A DNA stretch of 64,000 bases from NCBI RefSeq assembly GCF_932526225.1, contig NC_064046.1, positions 6,993,219 through 7,057,218 of the forward strand. The letters run 5' to 3'. Each line of letters starts with the position of its first letter. The first letter of the stretch is position 1. The position numbers were made by a program, and so were the translations under genes. Origin of the DNA: Nematostella vectensis (taxonomy: Eukaryota > Cnidaria > Anthozoa > Actiniaria > Edwardsiidae). Shown here piece after piece: positions 40,272-52,400 of the stretch. The notes below the pieces were generated by a model, which did not search any database, was not told the origin of the DNA, and was given only the letters and a program-made list of their open reading frames with translations.

Positions 40272-40490
40272 CTAGCTTCCCGACACCAAGGGTTTGGTAA
40301 TCAAGCCGTGCTCACACCGTGGGAACTCGTTCAACTTCGTCCCCGCAGGAATGGTCTTTAGGATCTGTAGGGCTTGCTCTTGCGTGTAGTAGTACCCGCA
40401 CCCCACCACGTGCTTGGAATAGTCCACCTCAGTCCCACAACGGACCACCGTGCCTGTACGTTTCACCTCCTTTCCGCAAAAACACTTCAT
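40272..40490 (-). CDS. Small zinc-finger protein (GRF-like)
   Basis: ATG 40488-40490 starts MKCFCGKEVKRTGTVVRCG, then DYSKHVVGCGYYYTQEQ, 72 residues in all. Cys-x-Cys near the start, a later Cys, then H...C with aromatic residues resembles the spacing of GRF-type zinc fingers, which bind single-stranded nucleic acid. This is a suggestion from pattern only. The end (KLNEFPRCEHGLITKP) has a further Cys/His pair. The frame extends upstream to 40532, but this ATG fits the domain start better. Confidence 0.5.
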   Translation of the reverse strand: MKCFCGKEVKRTGTVVRCGTEVDYSKHVVGCGYYYTQEQALQILKTIPAGTKLNEFPRCEHGLITKPLVSGS

Positions 40491-40640
40491 ACCTCGACCC
40501 AAGCAAAAGCTCAACTGAACCCAACACGGCACTACCCCAACTATTTCTATCCCTTTTCTCTACCCTCACAAAAGACCTTTGACAACTACACCCGTCAAAC
40601 CCTGACTAAACAACATCCCCCGCAGCGCACCAAGAATGTG

Positions 40641-40991
40641 TCACGGAAACAAACGACTGACAGCCCTTTGCCCTGCTGCTCTAAAGTAAGCCGACCACGT
40701 CCAACAGCGATGCCCCGACTCCATTTGACGCAACCAATCCCCCTCACGAACCGCACTCGCCAGGTACTCCCTCGTCGTCTCCCGAGCCATGCGCACCTCC
40801 AACGCCGAATACTGTGCCGCCTCGAGAGACAACGCCAACTCCTCCTCGATCTTTTCCGATTGGGTACGCAGCGCCTCCAACGCGTCCCGCTCCGAATTCG
40901 CCCTTGACACCCCCCGAACAATCCCTGTCAAAAACGCCACCACCACCACCTTCACTGGAGGTAAGTTCTCACGAAGCTTTTGAAGAAACAC
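40641..40991 (-). CDS. Hypothetical protein with N-terminal membrane segment and coiled coil
   Basis: A 116-residue ORF. The N terminus LRENLPPVKVVVVAFLTGIV is hydrophobic enough for a membrane segment or signal anchor. It is followed by ERDALEALRTQSEKIEEELA, a coiled-coil-like helix, and LEVRMARETTREYL. It overlaps the preceding gene end by some 20 bases. Family unknown. Confidence 0.5.
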   Translation of the reverse strand: MFLQKLRENLPPVKVVVVAFLTGIVRGVSRANSERDALEALRTQSEKIEEELALSLEAAQYSALEVRMARETTREYLASAVREGDWLRQMESGHRCWTWSAYFRAAGQRAVSRLFP

Positions 40992-41265
40992 AGCATCGTC
41001 CTCCTTCGTCCTCCGCCTCAGGAATTAAAGGCGCCCCCTCACCCTCCTCCCCCTCCACACTCTCCATATCCGCCGACCACGGGTACCCACGCTCTCCCTC
41101 TTGGTTCGGCGAGTACACGTTCCCCTCGCCGTACCGATGGTCCACATACTCCACCAGTAGCGCCTCTTCACGCACTTGAAAAGTCACGTAGCGAATCTCA
41201 ATGTCCACGTCCATCACCAGGATGAAAAACCGTTTCGGGACCTTCAGGACCTCGGTCCAAACCAT
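40969..41265 (-). CDS. Hypothetical right-end protein of element C
   Basis: The start is taken at the ATG encoding MVWTEVLKVPKRFFILVMD, because the same frame upstream has only a GTG (41298) and then a stop. The core is beta-like (DIEIRYVTFQVREEALLVEY), followed by an acidic end (MESVEGEEGEGAPLIPEAED) and CCVSSKAS. It is the gene nearest the right TIR. An overlapping frame from ATG 41344 suggests the N terminus may have been longer before a frameshift. Confidence 0.45.
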   Translation of the reverse strand: MVWTEVLKVPKRFFILVMDVDIEIRYVTFQVREEALLVEYVDHRYGEGNVYSPNQEGERGYPWSADMESVEGEEGEGAPLIPEAEDEGGRCCVSSKAS

Positions 41266-41421
41266 TACACCGTCCACCAACTTGGAAGAACGCTCCACGT
41301 TCCCATCGGCTCGAACTCCGACACATCGCCGCTAGTCGCCATCATGCTCGCAAAACAAAAACAACGCCTGGCGGACCTACTGCGCTTGCGCAACACGCTG
41401 ACCAGCGGGCACCCCCTTCTC

Positions 41422-41511
41422 TTGACAGGTTGTCACATTCCACACATTCCTGAGCAGGCTCAAAGGCAAATCTGCATAATTATTCAGGCTTGTCTTTGTT
41501 ATTGTTACTAC
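41422..41511 (-). repeat. Right terminal inverted repeat of element C
   Basis: Reverse complement of the left TIR over 90 bases with about three mismatches. The outermost base differs (G against A). Confidence 0.95.
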
Positions 41512-41519
41512 TGAGATCA
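41512..41519. repeat. Right target-site duplication of element C
   Basis: TGAGATCA, identical and in the same orientation as 25776-25783. Confidence 0.75.
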
Positions 41520-43388
41520 TTGATCGCTAGTAGTCCTTTAGTAAATTATCTATCTATATAACGAAGTAGAAACTTGTTCGGTTGCCCCTACGCCAAATGC
41601 GACACGAAATTCAAACCCACGTTGCTTGACTGACTCCGCCGAAAAATATTCTAAAGTGTGCTCACTTGTGTTTAACGGCTGGATAAGGAAAACCACCAGC
41701 GTGTAACATTCTATGCATGCTAGTCACGCCAAAAACTAAATGGTTACGCGTTTTCTTTACGTTTCAAATAGCTACTTCATTCGGTGAAGAGATGAGATCG
41801 CTAAACCGGTTCTTGGGGCAGATTTTGTTGTTTAAATTAAAAGACCCTTTTCATATTCAGTATGCAAATTTAATTCTCATAATTTTATTTCACTAAACAA
41901 AGCTGATACATTGCAACTGGATTTTAATAACTTGGTTTAGCCTGCCAATAGTCCTTGCGCTCCTTAAGGAAAAGGAAAGCCGCTTCTTCGTTTGGCGGAC
42001 TAGATACCGTAAAAAACAAACAAACAAAAAACGCCGTTCTGCTTAATGCAGCCACACTGTGCGTGGGAGGCAACAGGTGGAGGGAACCTCACTCTCGCCA
42101 AACACCGAGGAGATTGACGAATTTAATAGATACACGAGTTTTTTTTACTGGCGTTGCGGGCTCTAGCCTGCACCTCTAACAAAGAACAGTGTGCTTTGCA
42201 AAGTACACTGGAGGTCCATGAAAACCAAAAAGGGCGTAGGTCGTGCATGCGTGCGGGGGCGGGATTGCCAGCCAAGGGAGCCGAAGGAGCCCACAATCTG
42301 TCATGTGACACTGAAGTGCGAGGCTGCTTATGCAAAGTCTAGGAATTAAACACGAGGTTCCGTTATTAAAGGGAAAGCTCCTCCCACCCCCGGGCTCAAA
42401 TTTGCAATTATTATCAGAACACCGCCACGCTAGCGGTCACAAATTATGTCTCCTGTAAAATATTGCTTATCTCTGAGCTTGAATAAAACTATTTTTGCAC
42501 AGGTAACAATAGTTGTGTTAAGAGTTTGATAAATTAGTGATTTGCTGTCCACATTCCGGTGCGAAATGTTAAATTTTGCCCATCCATAATCTAGCGCACC
42601 TGCATAAATTATTCTCGTGCTGTGATGAAAATGCTCGTATTTTAGAGCGCACACAGCCTGGTATAGCATTATTTTACGATAGATAGAAACATTCTTAGAT
42701 GGACAACTCTAGGAATGATATTTATTTTGGTTCAGAATATGTCGTACATGAAATTTGAATCTAGCGCTCAGAGCAATGGTCCTGACATGTTGACTCATTG
42801 ACGGCTGATTGATAACTAATTGTTCTTGAGCCCGGAGGTGGGAAGTGACAGCTAGATAGAAGTAAAATGCAAGGGAGCGAAAGGCGGCCTCTGTTAGCAG
42901 GAAACCCTTCGCCTGCCTTAAGATCGCAAATTTGTCCATATATTTTCTTGACTTTCTTTTAGCAGGGAACCCTTCGCCTGCCTTAAGATCGCAGTTTTTT
43001 TAATCATTTTGGGAACTATATCTAAAACAGCTCATTGGCTATTGCCACTTGACGTGACCATGGTTCCGTTTTATTATTTAAATTAAATGCATGACCGGGT
43101 GTGAAAACTCATTAATTCCCACTCAGTCCGTAGACTGATAAGCTAACAAAGTGCAGTAAATCGCACGCGTTATCACGTGGTTATCACATTGACAGTCGGT
43201 CCCAGTTATTAGTTACTGAGGTCAATATCCAGGGCTCCCTAGGGGAACACGGAATTCAGATTAAAAGAGATTTATGATTTGAATCCAGCAAGTATTAACT
43301 GTGGTAGAGCCCCATGGCTGACGGGGGAGTCACTTGACAGCCTCACATGGTAATCACGTACACAGTGGTAGCACGTTATTCGGCTTCA
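41520..43388. other. Intergenic region between element C and BOP1 3' end
   Basis: No gene supported. A short direct duplication (TAGCAGGAAACCCTTCGCCT type, 42894-42927 and 42961-42994) and the inverted partner (43070-43145) of the 25.05-kb repeat lie here. TTTATT at about 43070-43076 could be the BOP1 polyadenylation signal on the minus strand. Confidence 0.5.
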
Positions 43389-43471
43389 TCACGTGAACAG
43401 ACGCACGCACTGATCAGATCCCGCGGTAAAAATCCATGGCTGGCTAGGGTGGAACACACAGTCAAGGACGC
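43389..43471 (-). CDS. BOP1: BOP1 last exon
   Basis: The acceptor TGTTTTAG precedes 43471. It enters in phase 1 and ends VRLFT at TGA 43389-43391. Confidence 0.92.
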
Positions 43472-46400
43472 CTAAAACACAAAAATGGAATGAGCTCGAA
43501 ATACATAATTTTAAACGAATGCACGGAGAGAAGCCCAAGATGACGCCCAAGATGACAAAGGAAACCATCATTGCACAAAGGGAAAGAAACCAAAGAGAAC
43601 AACGAATATTTTGAGTGTCATTATTTACACCACCAAGTTGTGGAAAAAAAAAACATATTTTCCACACTCACATCTGAGAAAGCCACCTTCTCCAGCGAAA
43701 CTAGGATAATTTCTTTTTGGTTTAATCATGCTCGCCATCCTAATGTTGTTATTCGCACGCCGGGGTTAGGGAGGGGGGTTTCCGGTATTCAGAGCCACTC
43801 CACTTGAGTTTTCTGTACAATCCCCCTTTGTCAACATCAAACTTTGTTGCCCCCCACCCCCCCCCCCCAGGAGAAACCCAAAAACTTGTGTGACCCCCCC
43901 TCCTCTTAAAAAGTCCACAAAACTACATTTATAATATGAAATATAATGCGTACTTTTTGTCGTTCATGAAAGAGTGCTCGATATACACGGATGTATAGCG
44001 GGATATATCTTGATTATGGAAAAAACATTATGGAAAAAGTAGTTTGTGTGTTTTTCCATAATCAAGATAATACAAAATATAGATACATATAAACAACTCA
44101 TGCAATAAAAAACAAACAAGAAATTATATTTCTACTGTAATTAAGTCAAATGTGGCCTTGTGGAGTTTTGACAGTAAAAAAAGTATCTATACCTATATTA
44201 ATCTTTGCATGCCATATCACGGGTCCATATCACGCAGGACAATTTTAAGGGAAGGGTCATTATTTAACGGGGGGGGGAGGGCTGCTATGTTTGGGGAAGG
44301 GCTGCGATTTTTTAGCATCGATTTGGGGGAGGGCCAGGGCCTTATGTTTTTTAAACAAGTTTTCCGAACAATTTCCGAGCCTCTTAAAAGTCTGTAATTT
44401 AAATTTCTTTCTGGGGAATGTGATACGCCTTCTGCACTTGGAGGACCTGGGGTTGAAAACCATTATCTCCTAAAGCGTGGCTTCTACATTTTTTATCTTT
44501 TGCGGTTTTGGTTTTATTAAGTTGCATCACCGAATTTGCGAATTTCAATTCATGTCAAAGTCCCCTCTTCCTCCCCTCTAACTTTTCAGATTGGTGGTAT
44601 GAAAAGATATGCTTTACATTTTGTTAACCGGAATATGGCCTGAATGTCGCTGTTTCAAATTAAATTTATGGAGAGACAGACACCGCCCTCCTTCCCCCGC
44701 AAGTCAACTTGTTGTGTGTGAGGGGGAGGGGGAGAAAATGACTTAGACATGACCATGGAGGGGCAGCTGGCACCAGGGCACAAGTGTTGATTTTGAGCCC
44801 ATTTTTCAGGGGTGTAAATGATATTGTAAAGGGGGGTCTGCTGCCCGTGAAAACTTTGCCATTTTCAAATATATGAAAAGCTCATTATTATTAAAACCTT
44901 AATAGAAAACAGCACCATAAGCTCCTTCCCAGATGAAATCTTATTTACAATGCCCAATGCTCTTTCTTGGTTTGTATTGCACAGATTGCTCGTTATTACA
45001 GTTGTGGGTTTACTACATTTGTGGGCAACTTCTTATCACAATTGTAATAAACATGTAATAAACACATTATGTATATAAACATTTGTGGGTGCTTCTGGAA
45101 GAACGTGCCGTACGTAGAGCATCTCACAAATATAGTATAATTTCAATAAACTAACTAATGCGCATTTTTAAGCTTTTTTTGTTCTTGTGGAAGGGGGGGG
45201 GGGGGTAAATTTTTGGTCGCCTTTTTGGGGGAGGGTCACCATTTTTGTGCGTAAGATTGCATTCCCGCCAAAACATAACAGGCCAAAATCACAGGCCTCC
45301 CAAGTAAAAGGTCTACTGATATTTTTGATATCCAGTTCCTGAAAATTTTGGACTTCCCTCTCGTTTTCATCGCTTGCGTGACCTCCCGTAATGCGGTGGT
45401 GACATCACGTGATAAGCACGCATGCGCGTTATAGCTTACCGAGGTCGTTGGTAACTTTGTGGCCTCGGAGGATCTTGACAGGGACGAGGAGCGGGTTTTG
45501 CATCAAATCGCTAGCGTGACAAAACAGGCGTGGTTAATACCGGTAACAAAAACCACGGCAGTGCGTGACACAGCGTTTCAAACAAGGCATGATCATTAGC
45601 CAGCAAAATTAACAAAAACCGTGACATTGTGTAACACAGTGTGACAGATAATAAATTGAATAAAATAAATTGAATGAAATCAAAAATCTATTCTATGAAT
45701 TTTAATAAATGAATAATGCTAGTAAACATCGTTAAGTTCTTATGCCCTTTGAACTTCCAGAAACTGTTTCTGGGGTGGCTACGTAGTAACTCAAATGGTA
45801 GAAAGTTAGACGACTGACCATACATCGCTTACTAATGCTATACATAGGTGAGGGGTCTTACCCAACTCATTTAAGAAGACTCACTTACTGACTGCTGTAT
45901 CATAACGTACGGAAGAAAACAACTTACTTGTAGACCATGCCATGGCTTATAATGACTGTGCCGTCATCACTCGCAGATGCAAATAGCGGGTAACGCTTGT
46001 GGAATGCGACCTGCCTCAGAGCTTTCTTGTGACTCCTGCACATTAACAATCAAAACAAGACCATTTTCTCTTACATCAATGTTATGCTCTAGCTTTATAG
46101 CAATCAGATTGTGAATGATTCTAACAATGATACCTCTCCTAATGATAACATAGCTTGCTAACCGGCTCTCATTCGGGCTTATTCGGCAATGTTTTGTTAT
46201 ATTGGGAGTTCTGTGGCAAACGCGAAGGCCGAGGTGCGCTGGGGCGAGAGTGCGAAGAAATTAGAGATGGCAATAAAACCCCCTTTTTCAATCCTCTGCA
46301 TTCGCACACAAACGCAGTGCCTCGATTGGCTGAATTTGACATAGTGTCGCTCAAGCGTCTGAGTGTGCCAAATCCTATCCCAAACAGTCAGACCAAAACT

Positions 46401-49400
46401 TCAATGCGAAATGCAATGCTGTGTATTTTCCCAATTTTCCTCGTTCGAGAATGATGTCGTGTGAGTTCAGCCAGGCGTGAAGTGGGTTGAGTGGAGTAGG
46501 GTTTTATTGCGGGCTCTCATTTATTCGTGATCAACAGAATTCCCAATATTCGATAACGAAACATTTCCGAATAAGCCCGTACGAGAGCCGGCTAGCAGGC
46601 TAATTATAACAATGTCACACTAATACCGAAGGGCACTTTGTCAAAAATGTGTGGCAAAGGGCTATTTCCCTAAATTGCCTTGAAGACCACTCCCTACCCG
46701 CACTCACACTTCGCCTTCTCAAATAATCTTCATATAGCCTATAAAACTTGTACAAATGGGTATCTTACTGTCATAAACGAATATCACTCTTAGCCCTAGA
46801 CCTATTATCTTCGCCTTAGGCCCGCCCGTAATGCTCTCGAATAATCTTGTACAGAATGCACCCTCTATACTACTGACATCACAACGACAATGGCATCGCC
46901 TTTTTAGCAAATCAAAACAACAGTGCATACATCCCTGATTATGTCTAAAAAATGGATGATTTCCCACCCTTGGTATTTTGCTCTGTAAATCACCACTCCC
47001 TTACCACAGCCTGCTTACCGACACCCTGTCCAATAACAGGGTGTTAATGTACTTACCTTAGGGTTTTGTAAGGTTTGCTCGAAAGGTCCATATCAAACCA
47101 ACACAAGCGTCTGTCATAGCTCCCGACGATAAGATTATCCCCTAAGATGTAATCACGTTTTGCAATGAAATTGAATATAATTCTAGTAATTAAACCACAA
47201 TACTCGGTCCCAGTCCATAGTTGTGCCGCTCCTTAGTTGATTGCGGGCTCACTGAGATCCCATGGCTGGTAACCGAGGTCAATTTTACAATTTTTAAACA
47301 CTCTGGGGCCAAATCATGCAAGTTATACAAACATCTGCGAAAAAGCTGTTTTGAAAAGGTTGCATTTTCCATACAGAGAATTTACTATTTACTACTTTTT
47401 TAGTAGTGACAAGACAAGTTGAATCAGTTCACATCTAACGCGTATGTATGGTGGCTATGTATTTGTCATAGCCATTTCATTAAATGACATATCAAACGAC
47501 CCGTGTATACCTTTTGGGTGTATGGCCATACTAGATATCCACTTGACGTTAGATATCAGCTTTTTTGTCAACTCTTGCTTCATCAGATTATAGACTCTTA
47601 CATATTTTTGTGTCTGGAAATAAAAACAATCAACGTTAATAAACAATTCACACAAGGCAGCAATTACCTGCTGAAACATCGTGCAGAACACTTGTTTTCC
47701 TCTTTCTAGCACTCAGTCTAATCCTCATTCAGCGTTTCTTTTTTACAAAACAGGAGAATATCCATACAAAGGTTCATTTGATTTTTACCAAATTCAATCC
47801 ATTACAGTACCAAAAGAATAGTTCATAGATAGGGCGATGCAAAACGATTTTTTTTTCTAATGGCCCTATACTCCTATTTCATGTAAGGTTGTACTCGGAG
47901 AATCTGTGTATCTAACACACAGTGCTTCATGGGTATGAAGTAAATACGCAAAAAAGCGTAAATTAAATACAAATCAAGGTCTCAAAAGCTGTAGAATTCT
48001 TGTTAAGATTCTTATGAACATACACCACATAGCTTTCAGGTACAAGGATTCAGCCGTTAATATGTTACCCATGAATCACCGCGGGTTATGACACCTGGGT
48101 TCCCGAGTGCAACCTCATTTGAAATAGATGTATACATTTCTTTTTACTCTAAAAACCTTGGCAATGGGCCTGATAGCAGCTGAGACACTCATAGAACCTG
48201 GGAAAGTACTTCTTTCTAAAGTGACTCCTTTTGAAAGAGAACGTTACTGTGTAATAAAATAATGATAAAAAGAGCATGGTATAGTGCTCATTGATTCTCC
48301 TTTATGTATTATGTTTGCGTTTATGTTCTACAGCTTTTTACAGCTTGTAGGGTGACAAAATTAGGGCTAGCATAGTACTTACAGCCACAAACAAAAACGG
48401 CTTTGATGGATGAAATAGGACCTGCTGGACAAGACCTTTTGCCTTCTTGAAGGGGCACTAGGAACAAAAAGATCTATATCAAGGTAGATAGAGAGTGATA
48501 GGGGCACTACGATTGAAAAAATATATAGTTTAGGCGTTCATAGAAGACTGCTCGATAAACGGATGAAGAGCAGGTTGATATTGAATTTTTCCATTATGAG
48601 TAACCGTTTATACTTATGAATAAATCGCTTGATAAGGGTAAAGAATATTGTTTAATTGTGAATCGCCTAGTAATCTGCATAGTTCAACACAATACAGGAT
48701 TTAATTACGTTAAATTTGTCGGGTAGAATACATGTTCTCGATTGTGAACCCCCAAAAGACTGCAATAAATTAAAAAATAATCTATCAGGCTTATTCGATT
48801 TATTACTCCTATAAGTAGCTTTCGCTAATACTAGGAGGCATTAAGCACTAAGCACTGTCACTGGGGGTGGTCACTGCCAGAGGGTTTATTGCGTCCCCAG
48901 TGGTTCTTTTACGTCCCTTCGGTTCAGGTTTAGTGTAGTACAGCTTGAAGAGACGGGACCTCCGGTTTAGTGTCCTTATCCGAGAAGACTGGAAACACGG
49001 GAGAATAACTTCAACTCACTTGTGACAAATTCGATTCAAGGCAGGAACCCGGAAAAAAATCCCCAGTTTGAGCCAGGATTCGAACCTGGGCCACAGCGGT
49101 GAGAGGCCAACGCGCTAACACACTAGGCCACCCGTGCAACCATGATTAGGTATTCTTGATAGGTATTATTGATAGGTATTCTTTGGACTCACAAATTTAT
49201 TGATTTGTTGTGAATAAACGGTGAAATATTACCAACGTCGTTCGCTTGAGCAACCTCTCTTTTATACGCAAGCGTATAGTAGTAGTTTTTTTCAACTAAA
49301 ATGAGATGTCGAAAGGACGAATTGATTTGTTCATCTGTACTAGACATTAGTTTGTAATGGGGCAGTAGTAATCATTAAAGAAGAAGAATAACAAACATTT

Positions 49401-52400
49401 CGATGCACATTTAAGAATCGTGCGCCGCGTAATGAACGATCACATATACGCATAGTAGGCCATTCATTTAACCTTCAAAATAAACACTACAATGTTCCTC
49501 TAAACAATTCATCATCCGGATGGAGTTTGTGATTTTCGCTACCAAACAACAGAATAGAGCGAAAGATTATACTTACTATCATAAGCTATTATTATGAGAC
49601 TATGAGTATTAGAGAGAGATTATTAGAGAGAGATTATGAGTATTTTTTGTTTAGGGTGGTTTTTTAAAAACCCGTGAAATACTATTAAGTTTATTTAGTA
49701 CTAATACACTGTAATGTCTTTGTTCTCTTTTGTTCTAGCTCGATTACACTTTAACAAATACATTTTGTTGTCCGGGATTTTGAAAACCGATCTATATGTC
49801 AAATTTAAAGTTAACTGAAATTACTTATACTTATATTGAGTAATTAATCAGTAAAGTCCGAAAAAAAAAACACAAATAATCATGTATCTCAGCGCAATTG
49901 GTGGACTGAAAATTTGCACTATGAGCACTAAAAAATCCACAAATCCACCCCTCGTCATAGGACTTATAGGTTCCTCCACAATACCTTCAGAATAGTGCCC
50001 CCCTCCTCTGCAAACCTGAATGCACCCCCCTGCCCGAAGTAGAATAATGATATCAAAATTGCCTTAGCCTTTCATTTTTTTTACAAACTAGAAGAAACCA
50101 GATATACTCATATACTTGGTGGACAGAATTCCGGCAATAGGCTGTATATTTTACAAGTTCGAGTTTTCTACGAGTCAATAGATAGTCAACGAGGCGCGTA
50201 GACTATTTGACTCATAGAAAACGGGAACGAGTAGTCTATTGTCTTAGTATAAATCCAGTCACATACTACCTTGAAATAAATGACGATTTTCGCTACTCAC
50301 TCTCTATGGCTTAATAATTAAATCAATGGCTTAAAAATTAAAATGACGAGAAAACAAATCAACTTTCGCTTTCGCACGTATATCAATTAGCTTATCGATC
50401 GGCGAGAAAACACTCGCCCACAGTCATAACTTAAAAACATGTAAAAGAGTGAAAACTTTTAACAATATAAAAAGAAAACATACCAAATAGACCTTGGCGT
50501 GAGAGATGTTGGTTTTAATAGCCCTTCAGTCGTAAAAAGAAGAAGGATCCGTGGGCCCAAATAAATGGAAAGCGAACCTGCCAAAAAGGTTTACTTGGTT
50601 CATTTACCGTTCAGCGTTGTTTTCATCGTTGTGACAAGCACCGTGGTGTAATTCAACGACTTTTCGGGCTTTTTTTCACCTTTTGGAAGCTACAGGCTTA
50701 ATTCCAAAGGTGCTTTAGATCCAAACAATGAGAAAGAAAGCTCAGATATAGACTGTTTGGTGTGAAAACTCCACGGTATGTAGAGAATAAACTTTTGATG
50801 TAAAAGAAACCAAACACTTTGTGCTGCTTAATGGTGATTTGATGAAAATATTGCATTTATAAAAAAAAAGCTGCAGTATTTTAAAGAGACTCTTTTTTGT
50901 GTTTGTCCGATACCCATTATTGGCAAACAAAGCGATTGTTGTTGTTTTAAAATAGCGCCATTGTCTTGTGAGCGATTTGATTGGAGGCTATAATAGCGGA
51001 GGCCGCGCGCGGAGATCCATAGGTATAGAAATATGGTATAGCTATGCGACTTGGCTTTGTGGTCATCGCGCGGGTACCCTGTGGTGTCACACGCCAAGTC
51101 AGCCGCGACACTCCCAGGCCCCGCTCGGTCTTACGCTTTTATGTGTTTGTTACCGCCTCACTTTAGTGCTTGAAAGTTCGTATGTTCAGAAAAAAAGGCA
51201 GGAGGTTTATTGTGGAGTTTAATTTCAACACATTTTTCTGAATAATCAGTTGTGGTACATGAAGACTGCAGTATGGCATCTAAATCTTTGGAATGCTGTT
51301 ACATCCTTGATATATTTAAGATCAAATCCTTTATATACACAAGGTCAAAGCTTATTAGAATTCTGCTTTGTTAAAAGAAAATATATAGTGGAACTAAATG
51401 GAAATAAGAATTGACCATTAGACTCTTGAAAAATATTTTCTGTTAACAAAGACACCTTGAACTTTAACAGCTTTTTTCACCCCAAGGTTTTGCATTTGTT
51501 ATCTTTCATACTGCATATTTATTATTATTGAAGGAGTGCTTTCTTGATCCATTTGGAGGGGCCAATATTATTTATAATTACATGGCAGTAAAAAATTGAC
51601 ATATTTTTAATCTCATTAAAAAAAAACTCTAAAGATCCATATCTTCCTCTGTCAGTTTTCAAGACCTTGGTCACGGTATTTCACGATACGGACCTACCCT
51701 TAGCATATTTATTTATTTTCCTCAATAGATTTTCCAACTTTGTTTATCTTACGGGCTTATAGTTGCACGAGGCGAGGTTTCGCTTCTGATTTTGTTCGCT
51801 CATGATCATTCAATAAACTCCATTTTGTATTCCTACACATAGCTTTTGATCCTCCAGAAATACAGAACCTCCAAAGAAGACATTCTCTGAGTTTTGACCG
51901 ACCATTTTGTAAAACAATTTAGTCCAAATTGATACGTCGTTCTCAACTCGAACTGATCGTATATTTCGCTAGTATGATTTGCAAATTCGACTCACGGCAA
52001 AACTTTTACATATTGTTTGTTCCTCTTGCATTTTCGGGGTTGCATCGAGGCTCACCTTTGAATCGAGCCTGCTACTTTCATTCCCTCTATATGTAAATGA
52101 ATGGCTCAGAGTCTGAAAAACTTTGACTTACAGGAAAGCCATGCGCTCTCTGCCTTTTAAAATGTGCTAAACTTCATGACAAAAGAATGCAAAAAACATT
52201 TGTTATATACAGTATGTATGTGATAGAGTAGCCATCTGCCTTTCAAAGGGTACTAGATTCTCAATCGGGATGGTTTCAGTAGTTTTTTTTTTCATTCTCA
52301 CAGCATCTTTTGCTTTAGCCACAAAAAGTTCAATTTCACCTCGCACAAAATGCTATATATCTTGCTCAAAGTGGGGTCCTTTGTGTATTCGTATAGATCA

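Noticed and set aside
44152-44397. 81-codon ORF in the BOP1 intron
   Set aside because: Random AT/G-rich intronic sequence with no similarity or splice support.
49061-49140. Possible tRNA-Glu gene on the minus strand
   Set aside because: A and B boxes are good, but the acceptor stem does not pair and an unrelated body with a short repeated tail follows, so it is a SINE head.
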